The notes under the pieces were generated by a model that saw only the letters and a list, made by a program, of their open reading frames with translations, did no database searches and was not told the DNA's origin. Both the position numbers and the translations under genes were made by a program. From NCBI GenBank assembly GCA_030041375.1, contig JASHOA010000020.1, forward strand, positions 1-34,449: a stretch of DNA of 34,449 bases, in the 5' to 3' direction. Below are positions 31,551 to 34,449 of this stretch, piece after piece. Position 1 is the first letter of the stretch. Every line of letters begins with the position of its first letter. Origin of the DNA: Acetobacteraceae bacterium (GTDB lineage Bacteria > Pseudomonadota > Alphaproteobacteria > Acetobacterales > Acetobacteraceae).

Positions 31551-34449
31551 TGCGCCAGGCTCTGTCCGGCAAGCCGGCGGCACTCGGAATTGCCCAGGAG
31601 GCGCAGCGCATTGCCTCGGACCCGGCGGTCTCGGCATTCGTTTCGGCCTCGGCCGGTTCCGGCAAGACCAAGCTGCTGACCGACCGGCTGCTGAGGCTGA
31701 TGCTGGCCGGCTGCCCGCCGGGAAAAATCCTCTGCCTGACCTTCACCCGTGCGGCGGCGGCGGAAATGGCGCTCAGGCTGCAACAGCGGCTGGGCGAGTG
31801 GGTGGTGATGGCGGGCGCATCGCTGGACGCGGCGCTGGCGGAACTGGGCGTTCCGCCAGGGGAACAGGCGCGCGAACGGGCCCGGCAGTTGTTTGCGGAG
31901 GTGCTCGACCTGCCGGGCGGGATGCGGATCAGCACCATCCACGCCTTCTGCCAATCGGTGCTGCGGCGCTTTCCGCTGGAGGCGGACCTGTCGCCGCATT
32001 TCGAGCTGGAGGCGGAAGAGGACGCCGCGCTGGCGCTTGGCGTGGCCGAGCGGCGCGCGCTGGCGGGCGGCGGATTGGCGCCTGTCATCGCGCGGCTGGC
32101 GCCGGTGCTCGGCGCGCTCGATCGGCTCGGCGAATTCCTGCGCGAACTGGTGGAGGAGAAGCGCCGGTTCGAGTGGCTCGAGGCCCTGCTGCCGGAGGCT
32201 CGGGGGGTTGCCTTCCGCCGCGCCGCCGGCGCGGCGAACCAGCCGCCCGATCGCGCGATGATTGGGGATAAAGGGGCGCTCCGGGCGGCGCTTTCGGCGA
32301 TCACGACGCAAAGTGCGCCGACGATGGCGGCGCGGGCCGGGGCGGGCCTCGCGTGGCTGGCACTTGGGGCGGCCAGGCGGCGCGAGCACTTCGCCGACTG
32401 GCAGGGCATTTTCCTGACCGCGAAAGGAGAACCGCGCGCGCCGAGAGGCATGCTGGGCGCCGTGCTGGCCAGGCAGGAGCCGGGCCTGGCGGAGGTGCTC
32501 GGGGCCGAGCAGGAGCGGCTTTCCGCTTTGCTGGAGGCGGAAGCGGCCGGGCGGTGCGCGAGCCTTTCGGCGGATCTGTTTTCGCTGGCGCTGCCGGTCC
32601 TGCGAATCCTGGGCGAAGAGAAGGCGCTGGCCGGAAGGCTCGATTACGACGACCTGATCCGCCACACCAATCGCCTGCTGGTCGATCCGGGGGCGGCGTG
32701 GGTGCTCTACAAGCTGGACGGGGGAATCGACCACCTGCTTCTCGACGAGGCGCAGGACACCGCCCCGGAACAGTGGGCGATCGCCGATGCGCTGGCCGCC
32801 GAGTTCTTCGCCGGCGCGGGCGCCGGGGAGCGGCGGCGGACATTGTTCGCGGTGGGCGATCCGAAGCAGTCCATTTTCTCGTTCCAGGGGGCGGATCCGG
32901 CCGGCTTCGAGGCCTGGCGGAAGACGTTCCGGGCGCGCGTGGCAGGGGCCGGCGAATATTGGCGCGAACCGGCCCTCGAGGTCTCCTTCCGCTCGACCGT
33001 GCCGGTGCTGAAGCTGGTCGATGCCGTATTCGCGGATGCGGCCCCGCCGGCCGGCCTCAGCTCTGCCGGCCGGCCAATGCATCATGATCCGGTCCGGGTT
33101 GGGCAGGCGGGGGCGGTGGAACTCTGGCCGCTGGCGCCGGCAACCACGCCGCCGGGCGTAGAGCCGTGGACGGTGCCGGCGGAGAATCTGAACCAGAGCC
33201 AAGTGTCGGCCCCGGTCAAGCTGGCTACCGCGCTTGCCGACTGGATCAGAAACGAGACGGCGGGCCGGGTGAGGCTGGAAAGCCGCGACCGGCCGCTCAA
33301 GCCGGGAGACGTGCTGGTACTGGTGCGCCGGCGGAATGTCTTCAGCCGCGCCCTCGTGCGGGCGCTCAAATCCGCTTTGGTGCCGGTGGCCGGGCCGGAC
33401 CGGCTTGAGCTTGCCGAAGAACCGGCGGTTGCCGACCTGCTGGCGCTCCTCCGGGTGCTGCTGCTGCCCGAGGATGACCTGGCCTTTGCCGAATTCCTGA
33501 CCAGCCCGCTCGGCGGCCTCGATGACGAGGACCTGCTGGCGCTCTGCCCGCACCGGGGCGGCGCGCTCTTCGAGGCGCTGGCGGAGCGAACAGGTGAACG
33601 TCCGGCGTGGCGGGCGGCATGGGACTTCTTCGCCAGCCTGCGCGCGCGTGCCGATTACGTTTCTCCGCACGCGCTCCTGGTGCAGGCGCTCGGCCCTCTC
33701 GGCGGGCGGGCGCGGCTCTTCGCGCGGCTGGGGGCCGAGGCGGCGGAGCCGGTCGACGAGCTGCTGAATGCGGCACTCCGCCACGAAGAGGCGAATCCGC
33801 CGAGCCTGCTGGGATTCCTCGCCTGGTTCGAGCAGTCGGGCGCGGAAATCAAGCGGGAGGCGAACGAGGCGGGCAGCGGGCTGGTGCGGGTGATGACGGT
33901 GCACGGGGCGAAGGGGTTGCAGGCGCCGCTCGTCATCCTGCCGGACACCACCGGCCTGCCGCCGAAGAACGAAACGCTGTGGCTGGGCCGGGATCCCGTT
34001 TCGGAGAAGGCGGTGCCGCTGATTGCGCCGAACGCGGAATACCGCTCGGCGGCGGTCGAGGCGCTCAAGGCGGAGCGGCGGCGGGAAGTGCTCGAGGAGC
34101 ACAACCGGCTGCTTTATGTCGCCCTGACGCGGGCCGAGGACCGCCTCGTGGTGGCCGGATGGGAGATGCGGAACGGCCTTTCGGAAGATTGCTGGTACCG
34201 GCTGGTGGAACGCGGCTTTGCGAAACTCGAGGCGGAGCGGCAGCCGTTCGCACTGGGCTGGGAGGGCGAGCGGGTGATGCTCGAGGTCCCGCAGCAGGCG
34301 CCGCCCGAGAGGGTGTCCCGAGAGGTGGATGTTGCGCCGGCCCGGCTTCCCGAGTGGGCCGGCCGGGCGCCCGACTGGCGTGCGCGGCCGCCGCCGGCAG
34401 AACCGGCGCGGCCGGAACGGCTGGCGCCCAGCCGCCCGGAGGGGGCGGC
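31550..34449 (+). CDS. addA: double-strand break repair helicase AddA (3' end beyond window)
   Basis: The UvrD-type motor and nuclease subunit of AddAB. The frame is open from ATG 31550 (overlapping the addB TGA) to the window end, 966 codons. Motifs in order: I SASAGSGKT (32-40), Ia LTFTRAAAAEMALRL, II LLLDEAQDT (about 395-403), III GDPKQSIFSFQGAD (about 437), IV LEVSFRST, V VMTVHGAKGLQAPLVILPD (about 780) and VI LLYVALTRAEDRLVV (about 854). The C-terminal nuclease domain lies outside the window, as does any trxA that usually follows. Confidence 0.95.
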   Translation, partial: MRQALSGKPAALGIAQEAQRIASDPAVSAFVSASAGSGKTKLLTDRLLRLMLAGCPPGKILCLTFTRAAAAEMALRLQQRLGEWVVMAGASLDAALAELGVPPGEQARERARQLFAEVLDLPGGMRISTIHAFCQSVLRRFPLEADLSPHFELEAEEDAALALGVAERRALAGGGLAPVIARLAPVLGALDRLGEFLRELVEEKRRFEWLEALLPEARGVAFRRAAGAANQPPDRAMIGDKGALRAALSAITTQSAPTMAARAGAGLAWLALGAARRREHFADWQGIFLTAKGEPRAPRGMLGAVLARQEPGLAEVLGAEQERLSALLEAEAAGRCASLSADLFSLALPVLRILGEEKALAGRLDYDDLIRHTNRLLVDPGAAWVLYKLDGGIDHLLLDEAQDTAPEQWAIADALAAEFFAGAGAGERRRTLFAVGDPKQSIFSFQGADPAGFEAWRKTFRARVAGAGEYWREPALEVSFRSTVPVLKLVDAVFADAAPPAGLSSAGRPMHHDPVRVGQAGAVELWPLAPATTPPGVEPWTVPAENLNQSQVSAPVKLATALADWIRNETAGRVRLESRDRPLKPGDVLVLVRRRNVFSRALVRALKSALVPVAGPDRLELAEEPAVADLLALLRVLLLPEDDLAFAEFLTSPLGGLDDEDLLALCPHRGGALFEALAERTGERPAWRAAWDFFASLRARADYVSPHALLVQALGPLGGRARLFARLGAEAAEPVDELLNAALRHEEANPPSLLGFLAWFEQSGAEIKREANEAGSGLVRVMTVHGAKGLQAPLVILPDTTGLPPKNETLWLGRDPVSEKAVPLIAPNAEYRSAAVEALKAERRREVLEEHNRLLYVALTRAEDRLVVAGWEMRNGLSEDCWYRLVERGFAKLEAERQPFALGWEGERVMLEVPQQAPPERVSREVDVAPARLPEWAGRAPDWRARPPPAEPARPERLAPSRPEGA

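Noticed and set aside
31502-34102. 866-aa open frame on the minus strand
   Set aside because: Antisense to addA, whose helicase motifs are all present in order on the plus strand.

Overview
This window comes from the chromosome of a GC-rich alphaproteobacterium, most likely of the Acetobacteraceae/Rhodospirillales. Three things point there: the conserved blocks mnmE-mnmG-rsmG-parA-parB, holA-lptE-leuS-DUF3576 and hemE-hemH-hemJ-rho, a parS site inside the mnmG/rsmG junction, and a PQQ-type sugar dehydrogenase paired with a cytochrome c. The placement is inferred from gene content and order; no database search was possible. Most of the window is core genome, and the gene content suggests the chromosomal origin region.

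Layout. 1-84 is the 3' end of a transposase. 85-823 holds a 104-bp composite palindromic repeat (145-248) and a candidate small membrane-protein gene on the minus strand (349-492). 824-6184 is a tightly overlapping plus-strand operon for tRNA modification (mnmE, mnmG), 16S rRNA methylation (rsmG) and chromosome segregation (parA, parB, with parS at 3912-3927). 6171-10807 is a convergent minus-strand operon: DUF3576 lipoprotein, leuS, lptE, holA. 10961-14369 carries two related porin genes on the minus strand. Each has a GC hairpin terminator and a near-identical element about 177 bp upstream of its start, and more copies of the composite repeat lie between them. 14587-15871 is a divergent pair, a ThiE/TenI-like gene and yggS, whose start codons overlap. 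kup follows (15986-17893) and meets ahcY (minus) tail to tail. 19399-23415 is the minus-strand operon hemE-hemH-hemJ-rho: three late heme-pathway steps plus transcription termination factor Rho.

The 331-bp gap between hemE and ppsR (23416-23746) is the positional equivalent of the mapped replication origin of Caulobacter and Rickettsia. To its right lie ppsR-maf (23747-25238), then an unusually AT-rich promoter island and the sugar dehydrogenase/cytochrome c pair (25537-27200). The window ends with tsaE, a MurU-like nucleotidyltransferase, addB and the first 966 codons of addA (27443-34449).

Noteworthy points. In many alphaproteobacteria rho is followed directly by mnmE. Here the whole mnmE-to-DUF3576 block is flipped and separated from rho, with a transposase remnant and repeats at its outer edge. 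The kinase gene (amgK) that usually sits between tsaE and murU is missing. The dispersed 50-bp palindrome (A) and its 42-bp partner (B) form a fixed 104-bp module that I do not recognise as a described family. No tRNA, rRNA or CRISPR array was seen.
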